Part shown: in pieces, positions 49,114-61,260 of the stretch | How positions within the stretch are numbered: the first letter of the stretch is position 1 | Layout of the letters: every line of letters begins with the position of its first letter | From: Siphonodentalium dalli | Lineage: Eukaryota > Mollusca > Scaphopoda > Gadilida > Siphonodentaliidae | Direction: 5' to 3' | Assembly: GCA_032622095.1 (NCBI GenBank) | Contig: CP136061.1 | Coordinates: 868,001 to 932,000 of the forward strand | Length of the DNA stretch: 64,000 nucleotides | Position numbers and translations under genes: made by a program | The notes under the pieces: generated by a model | Databases searched by the model: none | The model's input: the letters and a program-made list of their open reading frames with translations, nothing else | Told to the model about the DNA's origin: nothing

Positions 49114-50571
49114 ATAAGTGGGTTATAAGTGGCACTTTTTGATACATTGTGCGCTATAACTGGGCGAGGCACATTTTGTACATTGTGCGTTATAAGTGAG
49201 CGTGACACTTTTTGGTACAGTGTGCGTAATAAGTGGGCGTTTCCAAAGTCGGCAATGACAAAAAACAGTTTTCAGCGCCTTGCTTCGCTCGGACTGCGTA
49301 ATGAAGATGGCAAACATTGACTCTCAAAGTAACCCGACCAACGGAGAGATAGCGTGCGGATGGGTTCAGACTTTTGGAAAATTCCTCCGTAAATGGCTGT
49401 ATTTGAGTGCGGCATCACTAAGCTATTTTTGGTATCGTATGTTGGCGGACGACAAAAAAGTGTACCAAAAAGTGCCACGCCCACTTTTAGCGCACACTGT
49501 ACCAAAAGGTGTACCAAAAAGCGTACCAAAAAGTGCCACACCCACTTTTAGCGCATACTGTACCAACAAATGTGCCAAAAAGTGTAACAAAAAGTGCCAC
49601 GCCCACTTTCAGCGCACGCTGTACCAAAAATTGTACCAAAAAGTGTACCAAAAAGTGCCACGCCCACTTATAGCGCACACTGTACCAAAAAGTGTACCAA
49701 AAAGTGCCACGCCCACTTTCAGCGCACACTGTACCAAAAAGTGTATCAAAAAGTGCCACGCCCACTTTCCAGCGCACACTGTACCAAAAGGTGTACCAAA
49801 AAGCGTACCAAAAAGTGCCACACCCACTTTTAGCGCATACTGTACCAAAAAGTGTACAAAAAAGCGTACCAAAAAGTGCCACGTCCACTTTCAGCGCACG
49901 CTTTTCCAAAATTGTACCAAAAAGTGTACCAAAAAGTGACACCCACTTTTAGCGCACACTGTACCAAAAAGTGTACCAAAAAGTGCCACGCCCACTTATA
50001 GCGTACGCTGTACAAAAAATAGTAACAAAAAGTGCCACGCCCACTTTCAGCGCACACTGTACCAAAAGTGTACCAAAAAGTGCCACGCCCACTTTTAGCG
50101 TACACTGTACCAAAAGGTGTACCAAAAAGCGTACCAAAAAGTGCCACACCCACTTTTAGCGCATACTGTACCAAAAAGTGTACAAAAAAGCGTACCAAAA
50201 AGTACCACGCCCACTTTCAGCGCACGCTGTACCAAAAAGTGACACCCACTTTTAGCGCACACTGTACCAAAAAGTGTACCAAAAAGTGCCACGCCCACTT
50301 ATAGCGTACGCTGTACAAAAAATAGTACCAAAAAGTGCCACGCCCACTTTCAGCGCACACTGTACCAAAAGTGTACCAAAAAGTGCCACGCCCACTTTTA
50401 GCGTACACTGTACCAAAAGGTGTACCAAAAAGCGTACCAAAAAGTGCCACACCCACTTTTAGTGCATACTGTACCAAAAAGTGTACAAAAAAGCGTACCA
50501 AAAGGTGCCACGCCCACTTTCAGCGCACGCTGTACCAAAAAATAGTACCAAAAAGTGCCACGCCCACTTTC
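49114..50571. mobile_element. Foldback-type element, unit 5 copy
   Basis: No difference from unit 3 noticed. Repeat-unit count is unchanged across all five copies of the array. Confidence 0.45.
49454..50571 (+). repeat. GTACCAAAAAGTG minisatellite, unit 5 copy
   Basis: Same subunit order and length as in unit 1. Confidence 0.92.
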
Positions 50572-53500
50572 TGTCTTTTTACAGGATGATTTTGATAACA
50601 TGAAGCTGGACGAGAAAATGCCATTGACGTAAACAGCTGTGCTGACATAATCGTATGATTATCAATGTAATCTGACATAATTGTTGACTCATTAGGTAGT
50701 GCAGACGCTCATCACCCATGACTCATTAGGTAGTGCAGACGCTCATCACCCATGACTCATTAGGTAGTGCAGACGCTCATCACCCATGACATATTTGCTC
50801 ATAATTTTTTTGAACATATGATATTGTTGCCTGAATAAATAATATAATATAGTTATCATATTTATATTGTACAGAAATGACATTTGCAGAATGTGTCTGA
50901 CATTTGAAGAATGAGGTCCCCAAAGGGTGATTTTATTGACGCTATCCCGCATAGTTGGCTAGCATCACCAAATTCACCATCTGGCTACCTCATTCTATAT
51001 CCCATAATTTGCAGAAGATAAATTGCATAATCGAGGTGACTAATGGGTGAACATCACCAACCTCAACTTGGGAACTTCAATCATAATAGATACTCATGTC
51101 TCCCTCTAGGCTGGTTCCCCGCCTGGTATAATTATCTACTGATGTAATCTCCAGTCTATGTAATCATAATAGATACTCATGTCTCCCTCTAGGCTGGTTC
51201 CCCACCTGGTGTAATGATCTACTGATGTAATCTCCAGTCTATGTAATAGATATACTCATGTCAGTCTCATGTGTAATCACCATTATAATCACTCACCAGT
51301 TAGAGCAGAATCTCATTTACTATCTTTGCTTTGGGGCGGCGACGATACAAAATTTTATATGATATGCATCGTGATATAAATGGGTCACAATGAGGTGATG
51401 TGTATTGTGATGCATTGATGAAATGTTGCAGCCCTTTGTTCATGCTTTGTAGCGGCATATTAACACATTCCCACCATTCTACAGTAATGCTCTAAATAAT
51501 CGACTCCTCAACCACAGCAGAATTATGGGTAATTTTTCAGGATTTAGTCGGAAATATGGCTTGTTGCCATTCATCGGAAAGCTCTCAGTGAGAGCTTTCC
51601 AATGAATGGCAACAAGCCATATTTCCGACTAAATCCTGAAAAGTTACCTAAAATTCTGCTGTGGTTAAGGAGTTGATTATTTAGAGCATTACTGTATATC
51701 ACATCCCCATTTTCTTATCAAACTACTATCGCAGAAACACTGCTATAGATTACGTGGTGATATTGTACATTCCGTAATATTGACATTGATCATATTCCAA
51801 GCCATGAATGTCAATCGACCATAATAACACATGTCTCTTTGTCTCAAACTTTTAAATGAATTGCCATGACTTTGTTTCATATACATCAAGGAAACTATAG
51901 GGAACTATAGAAGCCTGGAAATACTGTGTCTGACATTTTCAGAATGAGGTCCCCAGACGGTGAGATTAGTGATGCTACCCCACAAAGGGAACTAGCATCG
52001 CCAAATTCACCCTCTGGAGACCTCTTTCTGCTTAGACCTCATCTTCTGTGAAGTATCTACAGTCTCAAATTAACATTGTTTTAGTTACTTTTTCCCTTCT
52101 GTTCAGTTTCTATATCCCATAATTTGCAGAAGATAAAATGTTTAATCGATGTGACTAACGGTGAACATCACAAATGTCAGCTGGGGAACATCAGGTCTCC
52201 CATAGCAGTTGAGGCCTGAGCAGAATGAGGTTCCCTATGGATGAATTTGGTGACATTCACCATGTGTGTGTGGTAGCATCACTATATTCACAATCCTGGG
52301 ACCTTATTCTGCAAATGACAGACAGAGTACTTCCAGACTTGGAACTATATTGTGAACGGTGCAAGGATATAAGATATATGAGTGAAATGTGATTGCACCA
52401 TTCACAATGAATCTCATGCTTATGACATTCCATGTTTATTCCAAACCTTGTACCATATATATATCCAGCACGTGAATATGACTCAGATGTATATTTTAAT
52501 GTTTGCTGTTTTGTACTGCTGGAACCTCTAACTTAGGTCGATGGGGTCATTGTCACAAGGCACCGATCACATTCGTAGCCAGATTTTAAAATCGATCACA
52601 AATGTAGCCAGCTTTTCACAGGCAATCACACTCGTAGCTAGCTTTTCAAATTCCATCGTTTTATATGCAATATATGACATTGCGTAAGTTATGTGACTAA
52701 AATTTGCGATGTCATGCTTCAGAACTGGGTTCTTTTAATGGTTGAAAGCCCTATGTACATAAATGATTAAATAATATTTAACCCTTTGAGTGTCAGGTCC
52801 GATTTTTGTATCAACCCATATACCCTGTGCCAATGCATTCTCTTATATATGCGAGTCGACCATAGGTCGCATCGCATATATAAGAGAATGCATTGGCCTA
52901 ACAATTTTTCATCATTTGTTATTATTTTTTACAATTTTTTACAATTTTAATAATTTTTTAAAAATCTAAAAAAAAAAATGTTTTTTATTTTTTTAGGGCC
53001 GATTTTACAGACAACTGGCACTGAAAGGGTTAATGTATTTCTTCCATTATAAATTTATAAGTTGTTTTTCATTCATCTACTCAAGAATATGATTAGCCAA
53101 ACAATTAATCTCGTTCATCAGACCCACATGAATATGAAAAGCTGGCAACGAATGTGATCGCCCTTGAAAAGCTAACTACATTTGTGTTCAATTTTAAAAG
53201 CTGGATACGAATGTGATCGATGCCTTGTGACAATGATCCCATCGGCCTAACTTTGACGCCCTAAATTTTCTGGTTTGCTCTGTTTATCCTGACAATGTCC
53301 ACAATAATAATGTCAATTGGCTGAACCTGAAATGTACCTGTAACTTATCTTGTCTTCCTGTAATTATTTCCGTTGATGACAAAAGTTATAAATATAGTTA
53401 GGTTTCATTTGTTTATTTAAATGATGCTCAATTTATTTACAAATGCTTTTTAATCCTTTTTAACTCTCAAATTTTGCAAATGCATTCTCTTATATATGCG

Positions 53501-55873
53501 AGTCTCCCACAGGAGCTTCATACATATATAAGAGAATACATTGACCAAACAATATTTACCTATGGTCGACTCACATATATAAGAGAATGCACAGGATCTT
53601 TAATGCTGCACCAGCGCAGTTCCCATCATGAAATTAATTTAGACCAAGTAGGGTAATAGTGATGAGTTAAGAACTGCTTTTAGAAGTGAATTTGACTTGG
53701 CTAAATAGATATAAAAAAAAACTATGTTCTCAGGTGCCTTCCTATCACATCAAGAGGCCTCATAAAACATGTTATTTACAAATTTATGCAGATTTCAAAA
53801 TCTGATGTTCCATTTTTCCACATTTTGATAATTAGATTGTTTATAATGACTATAAAGCACTGGGTGAGGGTTTTATAAAACTCTGTATATCTGCTAATTT
53901 CTAGAATTCTTGGGAAAAAGTAAAAGTCCGGCCTCCCTTATTCAGTTTTCCATGTTTAATTATCTGTGAACAGATATTTATTTCTATGACCTAATTTTGT
54001 TTTCTAGCATAATATAACTTGATAAAGTGAAAGTGCAATACAGCTGAAGGCCAGTGTTTTGTTAAACAAGACGTGAATAGTGTCACTGTACGGAAATTTG
54101 TTAATTCTTCTGAATACTTAATGGATTCTCCATTCAGTGATAAAAGAGTAGACTGGAATGGTCCATTCTTCATTTGTAGGGGTGTTCAGATACTATAATC
54201 AGACGTCAATCGGAGAAACATTCTTTTAGGATTCATTTGCAATGGTGTTCAGATAATAAGGCTCGCTGTTGAACTTATAAACTGAACATCATACAAATGA
54301 ATCATTAGGAATCAAGTAATTATGCATCATCACATATTCAGTTATCAGCCCATTGAATGCTAAATGTAACTAATTTAACAAGTTTGATAGATGATTGTGT
54401 GAATTGTGTTCTGTAGTTATTCCACATCTGAGCATCAAGGCCATTATTAATGTGTATTTTGTATTATGTTTATGTTTCATTTGTGAGAAATATAAATGTT
54501 TATGTCATGCTGATGATTTAATATGCTAAATACTTATTGGACATTGACAGATGTATTCAGGGTTCCAGGGCAAGTTTTACAATTAAATTCTAGTGTATAT
54601 AAGTTAGCATATGTGGAATTAGAATGCCACCTCAATAACTAACCATTAATTTCATATAGTTTTGTTGATCTAGATGGACAATAAAAGTTAGCACCTTGAT
54701 TTTTCAACAACTATATGACAATTTTACGCTCGAGTCATAAACTCATTTTCATTATAATTACCATGCATTAATTTGCATCGTTCATAGAACACATGAGTGT
54801 ATTTTGCACTAATCCATGGCTCAAATTCATTAATTTGTTGCATATATTCGGTTGTGTATAAAAGGAAATGGTACCATAAGTACCCTTTTAACAAGCTATT
54901 TGTGTGTGGATCTTCAAATTCAGGTATCACCTCCCAGAAAAAACAAACATCCAGAGCAACACATAAACCCATATCGCTAAATTGATCAGACCCCTTAACC
55001 ACAGCAGAATTATGGGTAACTTTTCAGGATTTGGTCGGAAATATGAATTGTTGCATTCATCAGAAAGCTCTGCTGTGATTAAGGAGTCGATTATTTAGCT
55101 CATTACTGTATGTTGTTGTAACTCTCGAATCGTGAGTATATCTTTAAGAGATGTGTAATAAGTTATGTTGCATGATACTTTTCTGTAAATCAAAGCTAAC
55201 ATTTTGTGATCCTTTGAATATTGTTATAAAACGGTCACACATCAATCATGATATTTTAAATTGCTAAATATCAAATTAATACACAACTATTCTTTATATG
55301 TATGGTTCTAAATGTCAAATTAATAGACAACTATTCTTTATATGTATGGTTCTAAATGTCAAATTAATAGACAACTATTCTTTATATGTATGGTTCTTTT
55401 TCCAATTTTCCACATTCCAAAATTAATTTTCTCGTTTCATATTTGTTTATATAAAACACAAACTTACTTTCTTATTTTCTTAGATTAACACGAACATTCC
55501 ATTTATTATACTATCTTTATTTATTACATATTTCTTATTTCATTCCGAGATGTAAACAGATGGCCAGATGTACGAAGCTTGTGTATTATACGATACGATT
55601 TTATTTCATAGTAACACAAGCATGCCTGGTGTGTCTGACATCTGCAGAATGAGGTCCCCAGAGGGTAAATTTAGTGATGCTACCCTGCATGGTGGGCTAG
55701 CATAACCAAATTCACCCTCTGGGGACCTCCTTCTGCTTTGGCCTCATCTTCTGGGAAGTATCTACAGTCTCAAATTAACATTGTTTTTAGTTACTTTCTC
55801 CATTCAACTGGGGAACTTCAATTTGATCCTAGGCCTCCCATAGGAGTTAACGCCTAAGCAGAATGAGGTCCCC

Positions 55874-56477
55874 AGTGGGTGAATTTGGTGATGTTAACCC
55901 TCTATGCAGGATAGCTTCACTAAATTCACCATCTAGGGACCTCATTCTACAATTGACAGACACACTATTTGCAGACTTGAACACGAGCTATCTGTTACAA
56001 GTAATGTCATCTCAAACAATTTATGTATAGAATGTTCTGTAATATTGTGATCTGAAGTACTGAAATTTGTGGTGTTATATTAAAGTGATGTGAAACACTC
56101 CGGTATGGTGATCAAATATAAAAGGAGAATAACCTTGTTCAAAGTAGTAATTTTTATACGCCCTTTTGAAAAAAAGGCCGTATTATAGTATTGGTCTGTC
56201 CGTCCGGGCGGGCGTCCGGGCGTCCGTTAACCTGTTGTCCGGATGATAACTTTAGTTAGAGTGAACCGATTTCAATAAAATTTGGTATGTGGGTTTATTA
56301 ACCGAAAAGTAAGTTCAAGTTCGAATTTGGGTTCCGCCCGCCAATTTTCACCGGAGTTATGCCCCTTATTTGACTTAGAAAATCCTAGAAATTTGTTGTC
56401 CGGATGATAACTTTAGTATAGTTTATCGGAATGAATCCAAATTTGGTATATTACTTTCTCCCACCAAAACACAGGTC
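55874..56477. repeat. Array unit 6, truncated by the assembly gap
   Basis: The first 604 bp of the unit are present, with one private difference (A for C at 55931). The copy stops inside the GTCCG-rich dispersed repeat where the run of N begins. The sequence after the gap does not continue the unit. Confidence 0.95.
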
Positions 56478-56577
56478 NNNNNNNNNNNNNNNNNNNNNNN
56501 NNNNNNNNNNNNNNNNNNNNNNNNNNNNNNNNNNNNNNNNNNNNNNNNNNNNNNNNNNNNNNNNNNNNNNNNNNNNN
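56478..56577. other. Assembly gap of exactly 100 N
   Basis: One hundred consecutive N. A round value like this is conventionally a scaffolding placeholder of unknown true size. It separates the tandem array from non-array sequence, so any further array copies or the real array edge could be hidden here. Confidence 0.99.
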
Positions 56578-57618
56578 GAAAATTGACATTTGGGGAAACT
56601 TTTTAGGGAAAAAATCATGTCTGTCTAGCAGGGAATTCGCCTTTAAATCTTGTGTTTTCGTAACTAGTGTCAGAACCGCATAAAAAATGCTGTCATATTT
56701 TAGACCACACACAAAAAAATTCAAACTTCACTACAAAGGGTTAATTCCTGTGCCAATGGCTATTTTACCTATGGGAAATCATAGGGAAGAGGTGTGATGA
56801 TTTTTTTATGCAACAAGGCTATTGACCAATCAAGGGCCCAGTGTCTATTTTATTCTTTCCTATATATTCCTCCCCGCATCCGCTAGAATGTCACTTCCGT
56901 ACCCTATTTACACCAGTGTAACATACAACACTAAATCGCTAAAGGGGGCCGTCAAATGACATATATAGGTCCCCATATTTTAATCCCTCTGGACGGCGGT
57001 GGCCATTTGGATTCGTGGTGGGGTGTGTTAAAACGGCGTCTTGGTTGTCACCCTTTATATATACAATTTTGGAACAAGGAATGGAAGTCAACTTCGTCGT
57101 ATACGTTTAGTGCAGGCTGAAAACCGTCGGCCATTTTGAAAATGTGGCGCCATTTTGAATCTATCGGCCACTATGATTGGTTTGTCGGAAAAAACATGTT
57201 GATGGTTGCCTCACGAATTAAACGATTTTGTTAATATTTTAAACTAACTTAGCTGCCTCAGAAGTTGTCATTCAAAAATGTCCAATGTATACCCATGTGG
57301 GATGAATTGCTCAAAAATCTGCCTTATAAAGTTAATTGCCAGGTTTGTGAACATAGCCTTAATGCTAAATGAAAATTTTGATTATCATGTTTGGCGTGTA
57401 TGGTTTTACACATGTTGGTACGGTAATATGTTCGATTACTTTTACTTTAAACATATGCTATTGTAAATTCATTTACAACTGGATTGGGGTACAAGTTTTA
57501 ACAACTTTACAATGTCCCCCGCCACAGATACAATCTATATAATGAATTTAAACAAGATGACAGAGACTATATACATGATGAGGTTGGATAAATTTTGGTC
57601 AACAAAAAAGAAAGAAGT
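56578..57618. other. Post-gap flank, non-coding, one possible piggyBac-type end
   Basis: ACAAAGGGTTAA at about 56735-56745 resembles the right terminus (CCCTTTG next to TTAA) of the piggyBac-like elements, but any left partner would be in the gap. Around 57100-57180 GGCCATTTTGAA-type motifs repeat. A 62-codon frame at 57278-57466 is unrecognised and not called. Confidence 0.45.
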
Positions 57619-57620
57619 TT

Positions 57621-57697
<77 letters not shown>
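57619..57697 (+). repeat. CT dinucleotide microsatellite
   Basis: About 79 bp of CT repeats with a few CCT interruptions. The serine/leucine-rich frame across it is a by-product. Confidence 0.95.
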
Positions 57698-57698
<1 letters not shown>

Positions 57699-57864
57699 GC
57701 AAAACTGAGAATAGTGGCCTCTGTTTATTTATAACGGGTATTTATATGCTATATGTGTTGCATGTTTTCGTCCGTAGCTTTAATGTAGTCAGTGGTGGCA
57801 TTTATTTATTCAATATTGTCTTTTTTGGTATTCCATATAAAAGACCCGGTATGAGATTTTCGAC

Positions 57865-58126
57865 TTCCTTTCATGGCTGGAGCTTCTTGATATTTTGCGA
57901 AAACACTGTGCCAATTCGTTCTCGTATATATGCGAGTCTCCCATAAGGAGCCCTCCAATATATAAGCTAATAGCCTAATACACTGGCCTAATAATATTTA
58001 CATTGACATTGTAAGCATGTGCAAGCTCTTGTATATGCGAGGGCTACGGGAGCAATAAATAAGAGAATGCACTGGCGCATGATCTTTAATGCTGCAAAAG
58101 CGCAGCTCCCGTCATGGAAGTGTTAA
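57865..58126 (+). mobile_element. piggyBac-like hairpin MITE, diverged full-length copy
   Basis: The left end TTCCTTTCATGGCTGGAGC pairs with the right end, whose reverse complement is TTAACACTTCCATGACGGGAGC. Inside are degenerate hairpin arms (CCAATTCGTTCTCGTATATA, AATAAGAGAATGCACTGG). The terminal TTAA is kept only at the right. It identifies the broken copies at 1094-1187 and 8776-8936 as the two halves of this type. Confidence 0.6.
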
Positions 58127-58241
58127 AGGATGATATACACCATTGTACGTGTGTGATTATCATCAAATGGGACCTCATTTTGACATATGTGACCCGCCAT
58201 ATCAAATCCAGTCGTAATTCGGGATTTTTTTTACCCATGTG

Positions 58242-58308
58242 CCAATGCATTCTCTTATATATGCGAGTCGACCATAGGTCGCCTCGCATATATAAGAGAA
58301 TGCATTGG
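58242..58308. repeat. 67-bp hairpin module outside the array
   Basis: It matches the copies at 2971, 3120 and 8132 almost perfectly and is followed by the same CTAACAATTTTTTACAATTT filler as the nested MITE, but lacks recognisable TTAA ends. This shows that the module is dispersed and not just an array component. Confidence 0.85.
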
Positions 58309-59106
58309 CCCTAACAATTTTTTACAATTTTAATAAAGATGGCGATCTCTTCCCTTAACTGTCTGCACACATTTCAGGGTATAAAATATTAAGTTTGGCA
58401 AAAAAACAAGACAGTCAATGACTGTGGGGTCGCTCACCTGACTGTAAAGACTGAGAAGACCGGGACTCTGAAGAATACAGCAGTCAGCAATTGTCAAAAT
58501 CACTTAAGATAAGTAATTCTAAACAGGGAAATAGCTGGAGGTTCTCAGATGAGCAAGGCTCTTCACCTTGACATTTTCAATTGCATACCACTGACAAAAT
58601 CTCCACCATTACCCTTTTTAAACAAGACAACCAGACCACAGTCCTAAGTTCACAAAATTCCTTTTGCACATCCCTCTTATAATTAAAGTACTTCAATCTC
58701 TAGAACTTGGAAATAACGAACCTGACATAGCCCATAAAGTTAAAATTTGTGGCCATTTTGGTCTAACAGTTTAACCCGAAGTAGGAAAATGTGGACTGTT
58801 ACTGGTTGAAAAATCAAATCTACAACTAATGTTGTATCAGGCATGAAATTTCCAAATGTTTAAAATGTTGATCAAAGTATGGGGTCAAAACCCCACCCCC
58901 TCTACCCTTCCGCCTCATTGCCCATCACCCAGACACCTTAGACATCAATAGGAATCTATATATTGTTATACCAGTATCAAACAGCATAGATACAGGTAGG
59001 GTATGTGGTTGAGAGTTAAATCTCTTATCTCTGCCCCTATTTGAACAAACGTGAATCCCCATTTATGAGATCCATTCATCTAGAAATTTCAAACGGTAGA
59101 TTTTAA
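58309..59106. other. Non-coding flank, nothing assignable
   Basis: No frame, hairpin or tandem repeat of note. A GGTCGCTCACCTGACTG motif at about 58429 looks like a dispersed-repeat piece, but I cannot assign it. Confidence 0.5.
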
Positions 59107-59670
59107 GAGTTAAACAGGGGGGGGGTCGGAAAAAAAATTCCGGCACGTATGGCATTTTTTCCCTTTCGATCATTTTTTGTACCCACACCACCCCCACCGC
59201 CAATTTTTTTTTCCGTTTTCGGCAGTTTTTTTCCGACCATTTTTTGACACCACACCCCTTTTAACACTAAAACAGAGATTTGCGGGGGGGAATTCACTGT
59301 AAACAGCTGTATATGAATTTCTGTGCATACTATTTATCATGGATGTTAACATGGACATGTAAATAGGAATGAGTCATTTTGAGGTTATTCGGCCAAAAAA
59401 ACATGGCTGCCAGCGGCCATCTTGGATTTCAAAATTTGCAACAAAATACAACACGATAACTGCCTGCAGTCAGTTTACAGTTAGAATTACATTATTTCTC
59501 TCATTCAAAGTGGTTTTGAAGCCCAACTCATTGTCAAAACACTAAAAAACAAGCAGGAAATTTGTTTTTAGTTGCGAAAAAATTGCTTGTTGGTGGCTTT
59601 GATTACCCACCCCACCCCGGCATACGTGCCGGAAAATTGTTTTTTCACCCCCCCCCCCCCCCCCCCGAGT
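59107..59670. mobile_element. Inverted-repeat element bounded by G/C homopolymers (candidate)
   Basis: The left arm is a G9 run, then TCGGAAAAAAAATTCCGGCACGTATG. The right arm is CATACGTGCCGGAAAATTG then TTTTTTCA and a C19 run. Both are embedded next to GAGTTAAA-type flanks. The interior has T-rich and CCACCCCCACC-type tracts and a GCCAGCGGCCATCTTGGATT segment. It could be a foldback element; the ends are blurred by the homopolymers. Confidence 0.4.
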
Positions 59671-59695
59671 TAAAGAGAAATTATTTTCCTCAAAA

Positions 59696-59841
59696 GTTTC
59701 CAAAAAATGACCCCATATATCCAAATTTAAAAACCAGTCACCGAAGGACCCTTCATACCAAACATAAACTATGTAGGCCCGATGGTTCTTGAGAAGAAGT
59801 TGTTTTAAGAATTACTATGGAGGGAAAGAGTTATGGCCCTG
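59696..59841 (+). repeat. Dispersed 'CCAGTCACCGAAGGACCCTT' repeat, copy 1
   Basis: It runs from AAAAAATGACCCCATAT to GAGTTATGGCCCTGG and matches 61261-61410. It is joined directly to the TGTCTGACA-type element at about 59842. Confidence 0.55.
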
Positions 59842-60226
59842 GCTAAAGGGTGAATTTAGTGACGCAATCCTGCAATGCGGCCTAGCATCACCAAAGTCAC
59901 CATCTGGGAACCTCATTCTGCTTAGGCCTCAACTGCTATGGGAGACATAGGAACAGACTGATGTTCTCCAGTTAAAGTTGGTGATGTGCAGCCATTGGGC
60001 ACCTCAATTATCCATTTTATCTTCTGCAAATTAGGGGGATATAGAAACTAAACAGAAGGGAAATGTAAGTAAAAATGTCAAATTAAGACCCTATATACTT
60101 CCCTGAAGATGAGGCATAAGGACACTGATGTTCCCGGAGAGTGTATTTGGCGATGCTAGCATACTGTGCATGGCAGCATCACTAAATTCACCCACTGTGG
60201 ACCTCATTCTGCAAATTTCAGACACA
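59842..60226 (-). mobile_element. TGTCTGACA-type foldback MITE outside the array, reverse orientation
   Basis: In order it has a palindrome (to CCTCATTCTGC at 59921), the TTATCTTCTGCAAATTAGGG internal block, a second palindrome (to ACCTCATTCTGC at 60212) and the TTTCAGACACACAGG end. It is the reverse complement layout of 7227-7627 and visibly diverged from it. The left end is truncated against the preceding repeat. Confidence 0.6.
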
Positions 60227-61260
60227 CAGGCATTTTGTTTTAATTTGATTTTAATGACACACATGGAAAATGAGTGCTAAGCAGTTGTTTACTGTTTACA
60301 ACTGTCTGCCAGATAACATCTCATTACAAGAAAACCATAGTCAGAAATGGTAACGCCACCATGAATGCATCGCCTAAGAATTCCGTTAAAACAACTAATC
60401 CTTCAAATTATTACAAATAACTACGGCTTATTACTGCAGGTTTCTCATTCACCACACCACAAAGCTTCCAAATGCGGATCAAATATCTGAGGTATTGTGT
60501 TCCGCCAAGAGTGCATGGCCGAACCATTGTTCATACCTAAACGTCGAAAGCAATTAACGCGGTCATAATGGTTAACTATAACTATAAGACATCCAGCGAA
60601 TACACACCCCACGAAAACCCGAAATGTGTTGTCCTGGGAGATATCCCATCGCTATAGCTCAATTTGACATGGCCAGATTAGCCTTTCTACAATATCCTAA
60701 AACAATAAAGCTTCTCAAATCATCGGCATAGTCAATAGAACTTTCACGAACTTGGACATTCCAACTACAGCTTTTATCGGACTCGTGGTCGCAGTACAAC
60801 TTTAACGCGTCCCAAAATAACCGCATTCGGTGTAGCACTACAGCTTTTAAAGCGACCCAATCTATTTATAAAACCTACATCGGTCCACGTCTTTCTAATA
60901 TTTGGCAACAGTATACACCGGTGGCGTTAATGACTGTGTTATTAACTCGCTCTGTCTGGAACTAATACCACTGGCTGAATCTGCTGGTGCAAGAGGTGAG
61001 ATGGTGGGGTGCTGTTGGTTGGTGGCAGGGTGGTGGTCTGGGTCATGAGGGGGGGTGATGGAAAGGGACAGTTTCCATGCTATCATTCAAGATTTTCATA
61101 ACTCTGCAGATATTACAATGGTGTTTGTTTTTCTAATTTATTGTTTTCTGGACAGTGGGTGCAGGGGCGGCGCAGAGTGGGTGTATGTGCGGGGGGGACT
61201 TTTTTATTTTAATTGAGCAAGGATTTCAATTTCAAATTTTTTTTTATGTCCCTGGCTCGG
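60227..61260. other. Non-coding flank of about 1 kb, nothing assignable
   Basis: A 63-codon minus-strand frame (60895-61086) lies over a G-rich, low-complexity stretch and has no recognisable domain. No repeat was recognised. Confidence 0.5.

Larger units (their letters stand above)
44699..55873. repeat. Array unit 5
   Basis: Full copy of 11175 bp. Internal elements: palindromic element 47516-47915, SINE 48487-48750, foldback element 49114-50571, 34-bp triplicate 50685-50786, 83-bp duplicate 51079-51245, foldback MITE 51480-51696, TGTCTGACA element 51925-52325, inverted-repeat element 52533-53250 with nested element 52778-53033, deleted foldback copy 54977-55110, 44-bp triplicate 55265-55396, second TGTCTGACA element 55629-55965 (its right end lies in unit 6). 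I noticed no private substitution in this unit. Confidence 0.95.
1..56477. repeat. Tandem array (macrosatellite) of an 11.17-kb unit, five full copies plus a partial sixth
   Basis: The sequence beginning AGTGGGTGAATTTGGTG at position 1 recurs at 11176, 22351, 33525, 44699 and 55874, and everything between follows the same order. Periods are 11175, 11175, 11174, 11174 and 11175 bp. The one-base difference is fully explained by a C run (11 C in units 1, 2 and 5; 10 C in units 3 and 4). By eye I see only about eight substitutions across the whole array, so copies are well above 99.9% identical. No unit contains a recognisable gene. The left end is outside the window and the right end is lost in an N gap, so copy number is a minimum. 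The array could be a real macrosatellite or an assembly product; the sequence alone does not decide. Confidence 0.97.

Noticed and set aside
1-56477. Array units as a viral genome, endogenous virus or rDNA repeat
   Set aside because: No capsid, polymerase, integrase or rRNA-like sequence was seen in the unit; its content is explained by non-autonomous elements and tandem repeats.
57512-57946. 144-codon frame with Ser-Leu repeats
   Set aside because: It crosses the CT microsatellite and ends in a MITE fragment; no conserved domain is visible.
60895-61086. 63-codon minus-strand proline/serine-rich frame
   Set aside because: It lies over a G-rich low-complexity stretch with no recognisable family.
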